Shown: positions 5,392-13,943, numbered from the stretch's first letter. The stretch is 15,997 nt of DNA from JBJTUH01 sp044346175 (GCA_044346175.1 JBIIZQ010000032.1:1-15997); one strand, 5' to 3'. Translations and numbers: made by a program. Notes: generated by a model not told the origin, from the letters alone.

Positions 5392-7677
5392 ATGCTAACC
5401 TCGCCCCTTATCGACACGCCCAAACACACCCTATGCTTATTTGAAGTAGGCACTGAAGAGCTTCCCGCAGGGTTTTTACAAGGCGTAGTAGCACAATGGG
5501 AAACAGCACTACTGGCACAAGCGGAAGGGTGTCATGTTCGTTTATCGGCTGAAGATTTCTCGTTTTTCATTACGCCTCGTCGCTTAGCAGTACGCATCAA
5601 GCTCCCTCATCACACAGAGGCGCAAACCATCATTTACAAAGGACCTTCTGTCAAAATAGGTCTGGACACCCAAGGACAACCCACCCCCGCCCTACTGGGA
5701 TTTTGCAAAAAGTGGGACATTACCCCTGAAGTCCTAAGCCAAGTGGAAGACAAAGGGCAACAAGTGTTTCAGTACACGCAAACCCTGCCCACACAACCTA
5801 TTGCAGACGTATTACCTCAACTTTTAACGCAAAGTGTGGCACAGCTTACAGGGAGCCACTTCATGAAATGGGAAGAAGCGGGCGAGTTCCGATTTTCAAG
5901 ACCCATTCGTTGGCTCGTATGTTTACTCAACCATGAGGTTATCCCCTTTGATTGGGCAGGCTTAACGACCAACCGATTGAGCTACGGGCATAGAGTACAT
6001 GCCACACAAACACCCATTGTGTTACAGGATGCCACCAGCTATGAAACCCAGCTTTTAGAGGAAGGGCGTGTGATGGTGTCACCGAGTACACGTCAAGCCA
6101 AAATCCAACACCAACTGACTCAAGAAGCCCAAAAACTAGGCGGCGCCATTTATACGGGCGACCTTGAGAGCTTATCAGAAACCCTGGTGCATCTTTCTGA
6201 GACCCCCGAAGTCGTGGTAGGTACGTTTGAGGAAGCCTTTTTGAAGCTCCCCGCCACCGTACTGAATACCGTGCTAAAAAGTCATCAGAAATGCTTGCTC
6301 TTTCGGACAGCAGACGCTCCTTATGCCCCTGCTTTACCTTACTTTGCCACGGTGGCTAATGGCGTAAAAAATGAAACGGCACGCCAACTCATTGCCGAAG
6401 GGAACGCAAAAGTCGTACGCTCTAGGTTTGCGGATGCGTTGTTCTTTTATCAAGAGGATGTTGCCAAAGCACTCCATACCCATGCAGAAGGTCTTCAACA
6501 GGTTGTGTTTCAACGTGGGTTAGGAACACTTGCCGATAAAGCACAAGGATTACAAGCAGTGTGTGATTGGCTCGTGACGCAAAAGCTGCTCCCCGCCTCC
6601 TTACTGAACCAAGCTAAAACAACCATCCCTCTCTTAAAAGCCGACCTCGTCACCCAGATGGTGTTTGAGTTTCCTGAATTGCAAGGAGAAGTGGGCGAAG
6701 CCTACGCCTTAGCCCAAGGGCATGACGTGCTAACAGCACAAAGTATTCTTGACCACTACCTCCCTCGTTTCCCGAATGACATTATGCCTCGGACGTTTTT
6801 AGGACAAGTCCTTGGTATCATTGACCGTCTCGACACCCTCCTTGCCGTATTTTCACAACCCAAGTTTAAAGCCCCCACAGGGTCAAGAGACCCACTCGGG
6901 TTACGTCGACTGGTGGCAGGTTTATTACAGCTGTTACAGTTCCAGACTTGGCAAAACGACACAACCATCGATGCAGAGATAGCAAGTTGCATCCGTATGT
7001 GGCAAACGACTTCATTAGACACCCTATTTGCAATGCTCTATGAAGGGTTGCCTTTTGTACAAAAGCGTCCTTGGACAGAAGTAAAGCCCGAACTTGCGAG
7101 CTTTTATGAGGCACGATTACTCTCCTTTGTAGAAACCTTGGAAGATGTCACGCCCGCTTTACCCTACATCACACTGGCACAAGAAGGTCCTTACGCAGGA
7201 CACAGCTTCTTACATCCTTACGCTTTACGGGATTATGCCTGTGCATTAAGTACTCAAACCCTTACTTGGCAAAGTAACCCCGCCTGTGACACCCTTCGGG
7301 AAGCCATGACCCGTACAGAAAACATTTTACAAAAAGAACCCTTCACACCTCAAAGCTCCCCTCAAACCATTCCTCTTCAAACCCTTCTAAGCACCATAGA
7401 CCCTGAAGCATTTGAAAAGCCAAGTGAAGCCACCTTATATCAAACCTTGCAAGGGGCAATATCGGCTACAACGTGGCAAGAAACCAGTGAGGTCTTGATG
7501 ACCCTCGCCCCACAGATTCATGCTCTTTTTGAAGAAGTCATGATTTTTGCGGAAGCCCCTGCCGTCGCACACAATCGCCTGACGCTTCTGGGTGCAGTTC
7601 GGTTACTTGCACGACGTATTGCAGGCAAAGCCTACTGGAGTACTTTATCTCAACACCAGCTTGCTGAGGTGGTTTAA
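5392..7677 (+). CDS. glyS: Glycyl-tRNA synthetase beta subunit
   Basis: GlyS pairs with GlyQ in the alpha2beta2 bacterial enzyme that charges tRNA(Gly); the beta chain supplies tRNA binding and editing-type domains in the cytosol. Family signatures appear in order: LFEVGTEELPAGF (16-28), FMKWEEAGEFRFSRPIRWLV (157-176), SHQKC (297-301), FATVANG (318-324), VVRSRFADALFFYQED (341-356), GLGTLADK (376-383), KADLVTQMVFEFPELQGEVG (416-435), GIIDRLDTL (475-483) and PTGSRDPLGLRRLVAG (495-510). At 761 residues it is somewhat longer than the usual ~690-720. The ATG at 5392 has only a distant GGAG upstream, but the conserved N-terminus begins soon after it. glyQ is not in the window; in cyanobacteria the two genes are also unlinked. 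Followed closely by the PBP gene. Confidence 0.96.
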   Translation: MLTSPLIDTPKHTLCLFEVGTEELPAGFLQGVVAQWETALLAQAEGCHVRLSAEDFSFFITPRRLAVRIKLPHHTEAQTIIYKGPSVKIGLDTQGQPTPALLGFCKKWDITPEVLSQVEDKGQQVFQYTQTLPTQPIADVLPQLLTQSVAQLTGSHFMKWEEAGEFRFSRPIRWLVCLLNHEVIPFDWAGLTTNRLSYGHRVHATQTPIVLQDATSYETQLLEEGRVMVSPSTRQAKIQHQLTQEAQKLGGAIYTGDLESLSETLVHLSETPEVVVGTFEEAFLKLPATVLNTVLKSHQKCLLFRTADAPYAPALPYFATVANGVKNETARQLIAEGNAKVVRSRFADALFFYQEDVAKALHTHAEGLQQVVFQRGLGTLADKAQGLQAVCDWLVTQKLLPASLLNQAKTTIPLLKADLVTQMVFEFPELQGEVGEAYALAQGHDVLTAQSILDHYLPRFPNDIMPRTFLGQVLGIIDRLDTLLAVFSQPKFKAPTGSRDPLGLRRLVAGLLQLLQFQTWQNDTTIDAEIASCIRMWQTTSLDTLFAMLYEGLPFVQKRPWTEVKPELASFYEARLLSFVETLEDVTPALPYITLAQEGPYAGHSFLHPYALRDYACALSTQTLTWQSNPACDTLREAMTRTENILQKEPFTPQSSPQTIPLQTLLSTIDPEAFEKPSEATLYQTLQGAISATTWQETSEVLMTLAPQIHALFEEVMIFAEAPAVAHNRLTLLGAVRLLARRIAGKAYWSTLSQHQLAEVV

Positions 7678-7722
7678 GATGACCTTAAAGCATCTGAGTA
7701 CCCTGATACCGTAGCCAAACGT

Positions 7723-9993
7723 ATGATACCTGATATCCCCGTACTCACTTCAAATCCTGTTGGCTCCCATCCATACCAAAGTGCGGATGCCGTTTATCAC
7801 GAAGGCGATTATTTGCCTGATGCACTCCTGCCCATTGATACCCCTCAAGCCCTAGAAATAAAACAACAGATGTTCCACTTTTGGTGGACCTCTCTCGGGT
7901 TACTAGGGTTTTTACTGGTACTCCTTGTGGGGGCTATTAACTTGGGGTTTGTCGTGGCAAAAAGTGCGGCAAGCTTACCTGATATTCGACTTTTGGCAAA
8001 CTGGCACCCGAGCGAAAGCTCTATCATTTATGATGTTACTGGAAAAACTATCGCCAACATCCATGGTGACGAAGACCGTACGGTGGTAAGTCTAGGAGAG
8101 ATGTCGCCCTACATTAAAAAAGCACTTCTTGCCATTGAGGACACCCGCTTTTATCAGCACAACGGTATTGACTTCCGAGGCACAGGACGTGCCATTGTAC
8201 AGAACCTTAAAGGGGGTGACTTACAAGGGGGTTCCACCATTACGCAACAGTTAGTCAAAAACCTCTTTTTGACCTCCGAGCGTTCTATTGGCAGAAAACT
8301 CGCTGAGGCCATTCTTGCGATACGAGTAGAACAGCAATACAGTAAAGACCGTATTTTAGAACTTTACTTGAACCAAGTGTATTTCGGGAACTTTGCCTAT
8401 GGGATTGAAAAAGCCGCTCAACGTTACTTTGGACTGCACGCCAAAGAACTCACGATAGGTCAAGCGGCTTTGTTAGCGGGTATGCTTAAAGCACCTAGCC
8501 AGCTTTCTCCTTACCATCACCCCAAAAAAGCAAAGCTCCGCCAACGAGAAGTACTCGGAAACATGCTCAAGTATGGGTATATTTCCAACACACAATACAT
8601 TGAAGCACGCAACGCCCCTTGGCAGCTCAAAGCCCAAGGGGGAAGCACCCTTAACCAACACCCTTATTTTGTCAGTTTTGTACTTGCACAACTTGAAGAA
8701 CGCTTTGGCCCTGACACGGTACGTCGAGGCGGACTCAAGGTCTACACGACCATTAGTAGCAGTATTCAAGCCCATGCAGAAAAAGTGCTTAAAGAGGCTA
8801 TTCGTCGTTATCAGCGGGTGTCTCCTGTAGACCAAGGGGCTTTGGTCGCCATGGACTTAAACACGGGCCATGTACTTGCCTTGGTAGGCGGTGCCGACTA
8901 CCAAAAAAGTCAGTTTAATACCGCCACCATGGGGATGCGTTCCATTGGGTCAACGATTAAGCCCTTTGTGTATCTTACTGGGCTTCGTACAGGGCGTATT
9001 ACGCCTGATTCCCCTATTTTGGATGCCCCTCTGAATATTGGAAACTGGCACCCAAAAAACTGGGATGGACGCTACTTAGGAACCATGCGTGTGCGGGAGG
9101 CACTGGCACAGTCGAGAAATACCACAACCATCCGATTAGGGCTGACACTTGGGTTACGACCCATTATTGAAACCTGCCGACTTGCTGGCATTAAAGCTGA
9201 GATTCCTGAAAACTTCTCCAGCTTATTGGGTGCCGTAGGGGTTTCACCCTACGAATTGATGGGGGCTTATGCCACCCTTGCAAGAGGAGGATTAGCCCAA
9301 GCACCCACGCCTATTGCACGACTATTTGGCCCCAACAACCAAGCTTACACTTTACCACAACGTCCCATCAAGCGGGTGTTTGAAGAAAAGCCCGTGGTCG
9401 CCTTGGCTCAAATTCTTGAAACCGTCGTGTCACGAGGTACAGGAAGAAACGCCGCCTTGCCTCAGCACCGTGTGGCAGGAAAAACAGGTACCACAGACCA
9501 ACAAGTGGATTTATGGTTTGCAGGGTTCAGCGAAGATGTGGTTGCGGTTGTCTGGCTTGGTAATTCCAACAATCGTCCTTTAAAAGGACTGTTTTCATCG
9601 CATGCGGCAAGCGTATGGCACGATTTCATGACAGGCTACTATCGCCTAAAGTCCGATTTACCCCAAGGGAATCAAACCTCAAACATCGGTGTACTCGCTC
9701 AAGAACCCCAAAAGCGTTCGATACGTTCCCACAAACTCCCAAGCCCCCATTCAACCCTTCTCCATGGGATTGGTACGATACATCCGCCCCTCCCTACCAA
9801 GGCAGACATTCCGCCTCACAATCAACCTAGGGCTGAGGATGGAAGCCCTCATCACTCTGATGCATCTCATGCAAAGGCATTGCCCTCAAGCGCAACGTTT
9901 AAAGAAAAAGTACAGCAACGGTTTACCCAACTCAAAGCCCGTCTTAAACCTGAAAAACCGTCCCCTCAAGTACCTCTACCGTCTGTACCTTGA
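7723..9993 (+). CDS. Bifunctional class A penicillin-binding protein (PBP1a-type)
   Basis: The protein polymerises lipid II glycan strands and cross-links peptides at the periplasmic face of the inner membrane. A ~50-residue cytoplasmic tail and one membrane anchor (about 53-79) come first. The GT51 glycosyltransferase domain follows: IEDTRFYQHNGID with catalytic E139, GGSTITQQLVKN (169-180) and RKLAEAILAIRVEQQYSKDRILELYLNQVYFG (191-222, read as two blocks). The transpeptidase domain has SxxK at S410-TI-K413, SRN at 464-466 and KTGT at 587-590, so all catalytic motifs are intact. After ~640 a Pro/His/Ser-rich, probably disordered tail of ~115 residues ends in a Lys-rich stretch. The ATG at 7723 lies 45 bp after glyS with no terminator between, so co-transcription is likely. 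The gene name (mrcA/ponA/pbpF) cannot be fixed from sequence. Confidence 0.95.
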   Translation: MIPDIPVLTSNPVGSHPYQSADAVYHEGDYLPDALLPIDTPQALEIKQQMFHFWWTSLGLLGFLLVLLVGAINLGFVVAKSAASLPDIRLLANWHPSESSIIYDVTGKTIANIHGDEDRTVVSLGEMSPYIKKALLAIEDTRFYQHNGIDFRGTGRAIVQNLKGGDLQGGSTITQQLVKNLFLTSERSIGRKLAEAILAIRVEQQYSKDRILELYLNQVYFGNFAYGIEKAAQRYFGLHAKELTIGQAALLAGMLKAPSQLSPYHHPKKAKLRQREVLGNMLKYGYISNTQYIEARNAPWQLKAQGGSTLNQHPYFVSFVLAQLEERFGPDTVRRGGLKVYTTISSSIQAHAEKVLKEAIRRYQRVSPVDQGALVAMDLNTGHVLALVGGADYQKSQFNTATMGMRSIGSTIKPFVYLTGLRTGRITPDSPILDAPLNIGNWHPKNWDGRYLGTMRVREALAQSRNTTTIRLGLTLGLRPIIETCRLAGIKAEIPENFSSLLGAVGVSPYELMGAYATLARGGLAQAPTPIARLFGPNNQAYTLPQRPIKRVFEEKPVVALAQILETVVSRGTGRNAALPQHRVAGKTGTTDQQVDLWFAGFSEDVVAVVWLGNSNNRPLKGLFSSHAASVWHDFMTGYYRLKSDLPQGNQTSNIGVLAQEPQKRSIRSHKLPSPHSTLLHGIGTIHPPLPTKADIPPHNQPRAEDGSPHHSDASHAKALPSSATFKEKVQQRFTQLKARLKPEKPSPQVPLPSVP

Positions 9994-10320
9994 ATAAGCA
10001 CATGACTTAGTATCAGTGGGAATCTTTGCAATTTAAGGGGGTGGAAGCGTGGATACCGTCCTATGTCGGTATGACGTGTGAAGCAGGTATGACATGAGAA
10101 AAGTCACAGGGGGATATAACAACCCATCGTGCTTCTTTACGCATACCATTGCCCTGCCTCTCAATAGTAAAGTCATAGACAGGTTACGAAAGCTATGATA
10201 GCATTGCATGCGATACAGTTATTTTATAGAAGGTATCGGGTCGGTCATTACACACACTTTCTCAAAGTCACCTCTCCTTGGCTCTGTTTTGAATCTCAAG
10301 AAAGGTCTTGCAACACCACC
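9994..10320. other. Intergenic region after the PBP gene
   Basis: No terminator is evident after the PBP stop. The region holds an inverted copy of the REP-like hairpin (10051-10075). The frame of the next gene is open back to 10195, but the signal peptide argues for a start at 10321, which leaves this stretch as leader and control DNA. An AT-rich TTGCAT...TATAGA pair near 10204-10225 has only 15-bp spacing and is not called. Confidence 0.4.
10051..10075 (-). repeat. REP-like hairpin, copy 3 (inverted)
   Basis: On the minus strand it reads GTCATACCG, an 8-nt loop, CGGTATCCAC. The arms are 6-bp perfect (10053-10058 with 10067-10072). The flanks GTC and CCAC match copy 2 at 5233-5259. Confidence 0.45.
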
Positions 10321-10674
10321 ATGCGTAAGCTTTTACAGTACCTCAAACCCTTTGTGAAACCTGGACTCACACTGCTAGCTGCCATGCTTTGGACAACAAG
10401 TACCCTTGCACCTGCACTTGCTTGGTACCCCCCTGTTCATGCACCTGCCCCAAACTATGGGTATCACGGACATCCTAGGTATCATCACGGGTATCGTCCT
10501 GCCCCAAGCTACGGGTATCAGGTGACAGGATACCGTGTCTATCACGGAGGATACCGTCAGCAGGCACCTCGGTATCAGCGTTACTACCGTGCGGGATGGT
10601 GTCCTAGCCCAGCGTATGCCAACCCAGGCTACCATCATAACAATCACTACGGCTATGAAAGACAAGGCTGGTAA
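10321..10674 (+). CDS. Exported Tyr/Gly/His-rich small protein
   Basis: I do not recognise a family. The 117-residue product begins with a clear Sec signal peptide: basic start (RK, K9, K13), hydrophobic core (16-30) and a probable signal-peptidase site after ALA34. The mature ~83 residues are strikingly rich in Tyr (17, about 20%), His (9), Gly and Pro, with irregular YGY, GYH and GYR units, one cysteine and almost no acidic residues. Such composition suggests an unstructured cell-surface or matrix protein, perhaps metal-binding through His; this is inference. The frame is open from an ATG at 10195, but that start would bury the signal peptide, so 10321 is preferred. A strong terminator follows at 10713. 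Confidence 0.65.
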   Translation: MRKLLQYLKPFVKPGLTLLAAMLWTTSTLAPALAWYPPVHAPAPNYGYHGHPRYHHGYRPAPSYGYQVTGYRVYHGGYRQQAPRYQRYYRAGWCPSPAYANPGYHHNNHYGYERQGW

Positions 10675-10712
10675 AGGCTCAGTACAAGCCAACATCCCTC
10701 CCTCAAAGATGT

Positions 10713-10745
10713 ATCCCAAGAGATGAGTATCTCTTGGGATTTTGT
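10713..10745 (+). terminator. Strong intrinsic terminator
   Basis: ATCCCAAGAGAT (10713-10724) pairs perfectly over 12 bp with ATCTCTTGGGAT (10729-10740) around the loop GAGT, followed by TTTTGT. It closes the Tyr/Gly/His-rich gene and separates it from the next one. Confidence 0.88.
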
Positions 10746-10804
10746 ATACAAAACACACAAACCAGACAGGTTCAAGGTTTTATACGGGTAGTCCCTTTTC
10801 TTCA

Positions 10805-10890
10805 GTACGCACATTTTATTTGTGCATTTTATTCAGGTCTCTTTACATGAAGATGACAGAAAGGTCATAGTACATTTTATGCACCCGTTT
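10805..10890. repeat. CATTTTAT repeats and small inverted repeat
   Basis: CATTTTAT occurs three times between the terminator and the next gene. GCACA-TTTTATT-TGTGC forms a small inverted repeat in the first copy. It could be part of the control region of the gene at 10939, but no clear promoter hexamers are seen. Confidence 0.3.
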
Positions 10891-10938
10891 CACGCTTTCG
10901 CATCACAAGCCATGCCCTCCCTCCTCACAGAGCTTCGT

Positions 10939-11703
10939 ATGAAAAACTTCCTCGTGGCACTCAGTATGGTGACAAGTAGCCTGATGATAGGTATCACCAG
11001 TACCCTATCTTTTGCCCATGCAGAAAGTGTCTTTAACCAAAGTATTCCCCCAAGCTTTATTGCACCACCACCCACCATCCACACACCAAGCTATGTACCG
11101 TATGTACACCAACCCGTGATTCCCTTCCCGCAGTATGGACAGCGTCGGAATGTCTCAGGCTTTAACACCACCTACACACCCAATGGACAGGTTGTGATTA
11201 AACTTGGACAAACCAACCACGTGGTAAGAGCATACAGCCATCCAACCTACGGGGTACCCATTGCCTATGGCGGGGGACATCGTCCTCAGCACTTCCCACA
11301 ACCGTTCTATCGTCATCAACCTCTTCTGGCAGTATTGAACGACCCCACCTTCCGCTATGGCACCCAGAGCCTTCAAGAGCAAATGCTTCATCAGCTGCTT
11401 CAATACGGCGTAACAGGTGATAGTGTGCCACTGAATCAAGCGGATGTGTATGATGTAGAAGGGTTTCGTCGGCAAGTATGGCAAGGGATTTTGGGCAGTA
11501 CCCCAGAGCCTCCCCACGGGGTTTCTTTCCCTAAAGTGTGGGTAGAGGTCAACCGTTTTGGTGAAGTCACAGGGCTTGCCGTATTACGCTCCAGTGGCTC
11601 CTACACCTATGATGTTGCTTTCTTGGCAGGGTTAGGACGTGCCTTACAACGCAGCTTATTCCCACCCACTTGGCGTGGTAATACGTTAGCTTTATACCTG
11701 TAA
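10939..11703 (+). CDS. Exported protein with TonB-like C-terminal domain
   Basis: The 254-residue product has a Sec signal peptide (basic MK start, core about 4-25, probable cleavage after AHA28). A long Pro/Tyr/His/Gln-rich region (about 30-140) and an alpha-helical stretch (about 150-190) follow. The last ~60 residues (from 194) read FPKVWVEVNRFGEVTGLAVLRSSGS, then a helix and SLFPPTW. This fits the TonB/TolA C-terminal pattern: beta strand, 'G.V....v.rSSG', helix, PP. In TonB this domain contacts outer-membrane receptors. Here no obvious inner-membrane anchor remains if the signal is cleaved, so classical energy transduction is doubtful unless the signal acts as an uncleaved anchor. The frame is open from 10822, but the signal peptide favours ATG 10939. 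Confidence 0.68.
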   Translation: MKNFLVALSMVTSSLMIGITSTLSFAHAESVFNQSIPPSFIAPPPTIHTPSYVPYVHQPVIPFPQYGQRRNVSGFNTTYTPNGQVVIKLGQTNHVVRAYSHPTYGVPIAYGGGHRPQHFPQPFYRHQPLLAVLNDPTFRYGTQSLQEQMLHQLLQYGVTGDSVPLNQADVYDVEGFRRQVWQGILGSTPEPPHGVSFPKVWVEVNRFGEVTGLAVLRSSGSYTYDVAFLAGLGRALQRSLFPPTWRGNTLALYL

Positions 11704-11719
11704 ACGATACGATACAAAT

Positions 11720-11763
11720 AGCATCATCCTAGGTGGGAGTCTTTTACTGCTTAGGATGATGCT
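11720..11763. terminator. Convergent hairpin between opposing genes
   Basis: AGCATCATCCTA (11720-11731) pairs perfectly over 12 bp with TAGGATGATGCT (11752-11763) around a 20-nt loop. It sits 16 bp after the plus-strand stop and overlaps the last codons of the minus-strand gene. The tails (TAAAA on plus, ATTTGT on minus) are weak U-tracts, so it may act as a two-way terminator. Confidence 0.6.
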
Positions 11764-12172
11764 TAAAACTCTTAAGCACGCCCAATGCCCCTAAAAACGC
11801 TTTGAAGGTTTCTGCCTGTTGAAGCAAGGTACTAATGGTACCAATATGACTGTAACGACTTAAAAGCACCAATACAATCTGAAGCCCATGATACAACAAG
11901 GGTAAAGGTATCACGTAGGAAAGCCACCCTTTTTTATGATGTGGCTCATAGTTTGCCATTTTCATACGAGTACGATGCGTCCGTTTTTGCCACTGACGTA
12001 AGCCGCCTAACAGCAACTCTTTAAAGACCTCCATCATGCCATAGCCAAGCATTAAAGCACTATGCCATCGCCAAAGAAAAAAGAGTGCCACGCCACTACC
12101 CACACAGCCTAATACAAGGCAACCCAAAAGGCTCCAAGCAAACCACGGGGGGACGTACACGGCGTGTAGCAT
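11744..12172 (-). CDS. Small two-pass membrane protein
   Basis: I do not recognise a family. From the ATG at 12172 the product has 142 residues with two hydrophobic segments (about 10-34 and 83-104). They are joined by a basic loop rich in Lys, Arg and His (about 59-81), which predicts both ends on the same, periplasmic side by the positive-inside rule. The frame stays open to a TTG at 12211 and an ATG at 12196, but the 12172 start sits four bases after the stop of the upstream gene, which fits translational coupling. The last codons form one arm of the convergent hairpin. Probably one operon with the gene at 12527. Confidence 0.6.
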   Translation of the reverse strand: MLHAVYVPPWFAWSLLGCLVLGCVGSGVALFFLWRWHSALMLGYGMMEVFKELLLGGLRQWQKRTHRTRMKMANYEPHHKKGWLSYVIPLPLLYHGLQIVLVLLSRYSHIGTISTLLQQAETFKAFLGALGVLKSFKHHPKQ

Positions 12173-12176
12173 AGCG

Positions 12177-12527
12177 CTAGTGCTTAGGTTGGTCATCGGG
12201 AAGGTATTCAACAGGGTCGGCTATTTGAATAAGGGTCATTGCGTCTTCGTGAATCTCAAGCCCTTGTAACTGATGCAAAGCAGCCATTTTACGTTGTATC
12301 AAGCAGGGTTCTGCCTTTTCAGCCATAAAAGTAACGTATGGTTTGAGCCAACCCCGTTTGGTTTCAGACCATGTGGTTTGAATACGAGTATGGCGTGCCA
12401 AGCGTTTGGCACAACGATGTACAGATGGGTCTGAAGGCTCACCAGCCATGGCGGAGCTTATGCCTAAAGCACCTACGCACCATAAAAGCCCAACCCATAT
12501 AAAAAGACGCTGTAAAGCCATGACCAT
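12177..12527 (-). CDS. Exported small two-cysteine protein of unknown function
   Basis: I do not recognise a family. The 116-residue product starts with a Sec signal peptide (core about 8-25, probable cleavage after AMA28). The mature part has two cysteines (C39, C75) that could form a disulphide in the periplasm, and a basic centre (HRCAKRLARHTR). It ends in an acidic, Pro-containing tail. The start ATG 12527 follows GAGAAAG by six bases; the frame is open to 12581, but that extension would encode PPPP from a nine-base poly-G/C tract and displace the signal peptide. The next gene follows within a few bases. Confidence 0.6.
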   Translation of the reverse strand: MVMALQRLFIWVGLLWCVGALGISSAMAGEPSDPSVHRCAKRLARHTRIQTTWSETKRGWLKPYVTFMAEKAEPCLIQRKMAALHQLQGLEIHEDAMTLIQIADPVEYLPDDQPKH

Positions 12528-12546
12528 CAAAACTTTCTCGTTAGGA

Positions 12547-12555
12547 GGGGGGGGG
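12547..12555. repeat. Nine-base G homopolymer in the leader
   Basis: A run of nine Gs on the plus strand (Cs on the coding strand) lies 20-28 bp upstream of the minus-strand ATG at 12527, within the probable 5' leader. Such tracts are prone to slippage. Confidence 0.6.
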
Positions 12556-12609
12556 AAGATGACCACGTGTTTCAGTAGCATCTTGTTACTTTATTGTCTT
12601 ATCACATAT

Positions 12610-12629
12610 TTTTACAGTATAGCGTAAAA
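12610..12629 (-). promoter_or_regulatory. Candidate promoter/operator for the small exported-protein operon
   Basis: On the minus strand TATACT (12616-12621) is a good -10 box. It lies inside an inverted repeat TTTTAC (12610-12615)/GTAAAA (12624-12629), so a repressor bound there would block it. The best -35, TTGTCC, has only 15-bp spacing. Transcription would start about 80 bp before the ATG at 12527. Confidence 0.35.
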
Positions 12630-12687
12630 GGTTCAAGGACAAGACAAGCTTCACAAAAGTTCACACCCTTAAAGGAGATACACAAGG

Positions 12688-13872
12688 CTATCCTTTTTCC
12701 ATGAAAGCTTGTAAATGGGACAAACTGGGTAATGAAGCCATCGCACCGGGCTTTAAGGTTGCCAAAGCCCCCACCCCAGCAGCACAACGTAGTATCGTAC
12801 TCGCCGAAGCCTCTGGCATGGTATCTAAGATGTGTTGCATCAAACCTTTCTGCAGTGGTGTGCCTTGAAGCCCCTCATACGCTTGGTATGGACGCATGTA
12901 GCATAAAAGCCCTCGTAGCAGGCCAGCTACAAAACCATCGCCAGCTCCAGTGAGTTCGACAGCTTGCACTTCAAAGGCGGGGATTTTCACACAGTGGTTT
13001 CGATGAACACTCCAAGCACCTTCCTTACCACAGGTAATAATTAACCAGAGGATGTTGGGATAATCCGTCAAGAGTGCCTGTCCTGCTTGCTCAAGAGGCA
13101 TGTCAGGATAGAACATGGGGAGTTCATCATCTGAGATTTTCAAGACATCACACACTGCAAAACTTTCTCTCATGCGTGCCAAGGCTTCTTCACGACGCTG
13201 CCAAAGAGGTGCTCGATAGTTGGGGTCATAACAAAGCAATGTCTGGTGGTTGTGATTTTCACGCTGATGACGTATGGTTTGAACCGCTTGGCAAAGTGCT
13301 TCTGCCAAAGGCGGATGACTCTGAATCACGCTCCCCCAGTACACGATACGTTGATGATTGGGCGTTTTTGGGTAGAGGTCATGCGCTTCAAGCAATGGGT
13401 CAAAGTGATAAGGCATCAGGGCAATATCAGCACACGCATGTTGTGTAAAGCCTTTAAAAATACGTTGCCCGTCAGGTGCCGTAAGCACATACACTTGGCG
13501 CGTATTGGTATGAGGTAGCGTCGGACTCAACGTAAGGTCAACCCCCTCTTGGGCAAGTATCGAAGCCAACCACTGCCCCCATAGCCCATCGGTACGCCCT
13601 CCAAGAAACTTCACGGGTACACCAAGACGTGCCAGCCCCACGGCCACATTCGCTGGAGCGCCACCTGGTGCTTTCATAAACTGGGTGGCTTCAGATAAAT
13701 CAAGCGTTTTGTCCAAACAAACCCAATCCACCAAAACCTCACCTATCGCAACAACATCTTGATGGCTAGGTGTGGCACTCAAATACGCCCGCAACAAAGC
13801 GGTACGCTCTAAAGGTACAAGCACATGAGGTACCTCAATGGCGTTGGCATGAGAGGAGAAAAGAGTCATCAT
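12688..13872 (-). CDS. PfkB-family sugar kinase (fructokinase-like)
   Basis: Members phosphorylate sugars or nucleosides with ATP in the cytosol. The ribokinase fold is recognisable: VVAIGEVLVDWV (40-51) as the first strand, APGGAPANVAVGLARLG (68-84) for substrate binding, DPNYR (216-220), DVLKISDDEL (242-251) and ELTGAGDGFVAGLL (306-319) with the anion hole and catalytic base D312. The N-terminal glycine-rich block and 'IGEVLVDWV' are closest to fructokinases, but the substrate is not certain. At 394 residues it is longer than the usual ~300-330. About 35 extra residues precede the first strand, so the true start could lie downstream of the ATG at 13872, which lacks a ribosome-binding site. 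A promoter lies 72-101 bp upstream. No terminator is evident after the stop. Confidence 0.85.
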   Translation of the reverse strand: MMTLFSSHANAIEVPHVLVPLERTALLRAYLSATPSHQDVVAIGEVLVDWVCLDKTLDLSEATQFMKAPGGAPANVAVGLARLGVPVKFLGGRTDGLWGQWLASILAQEGVDLTLSPTLPHTNTRQVYVLTAPDGQRIFKGFTQHACADIALMPYHFDPLLEAHDLYPKTPNHQRIVYWGSVIQSHPPLAEALCQAVQTIRHQRENHNHQTLLCYDPNYRAPLWQRREEALARMRESFAVCDVLKISDDELPMFYPDMPLEQAGQALLTDYPNILWLIITCGKEGAWSVHRNHCVKIPAFEVQAVELTGAGDGFVAGLLRGLLCYMRPYQAYEGLQGTPLQKGLMQHILDTMPEASASTILRCAAGVGALATLKPGAMASLPSLSHLQAFMEKG

Positions 13873-13943
13873 ATGTAAAAGCTCGGCAGTTTCAAGGCTG
13901 GTTTCAAGGCATGGTAACGTAACGCATTAGCAGGTTGAAACTT

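Noticed and set aside
13074..13448. Plus-strand frame within the PfkB kinase gene
   Set aside because: Antisense to intact PfkB motifs, so not a gene.
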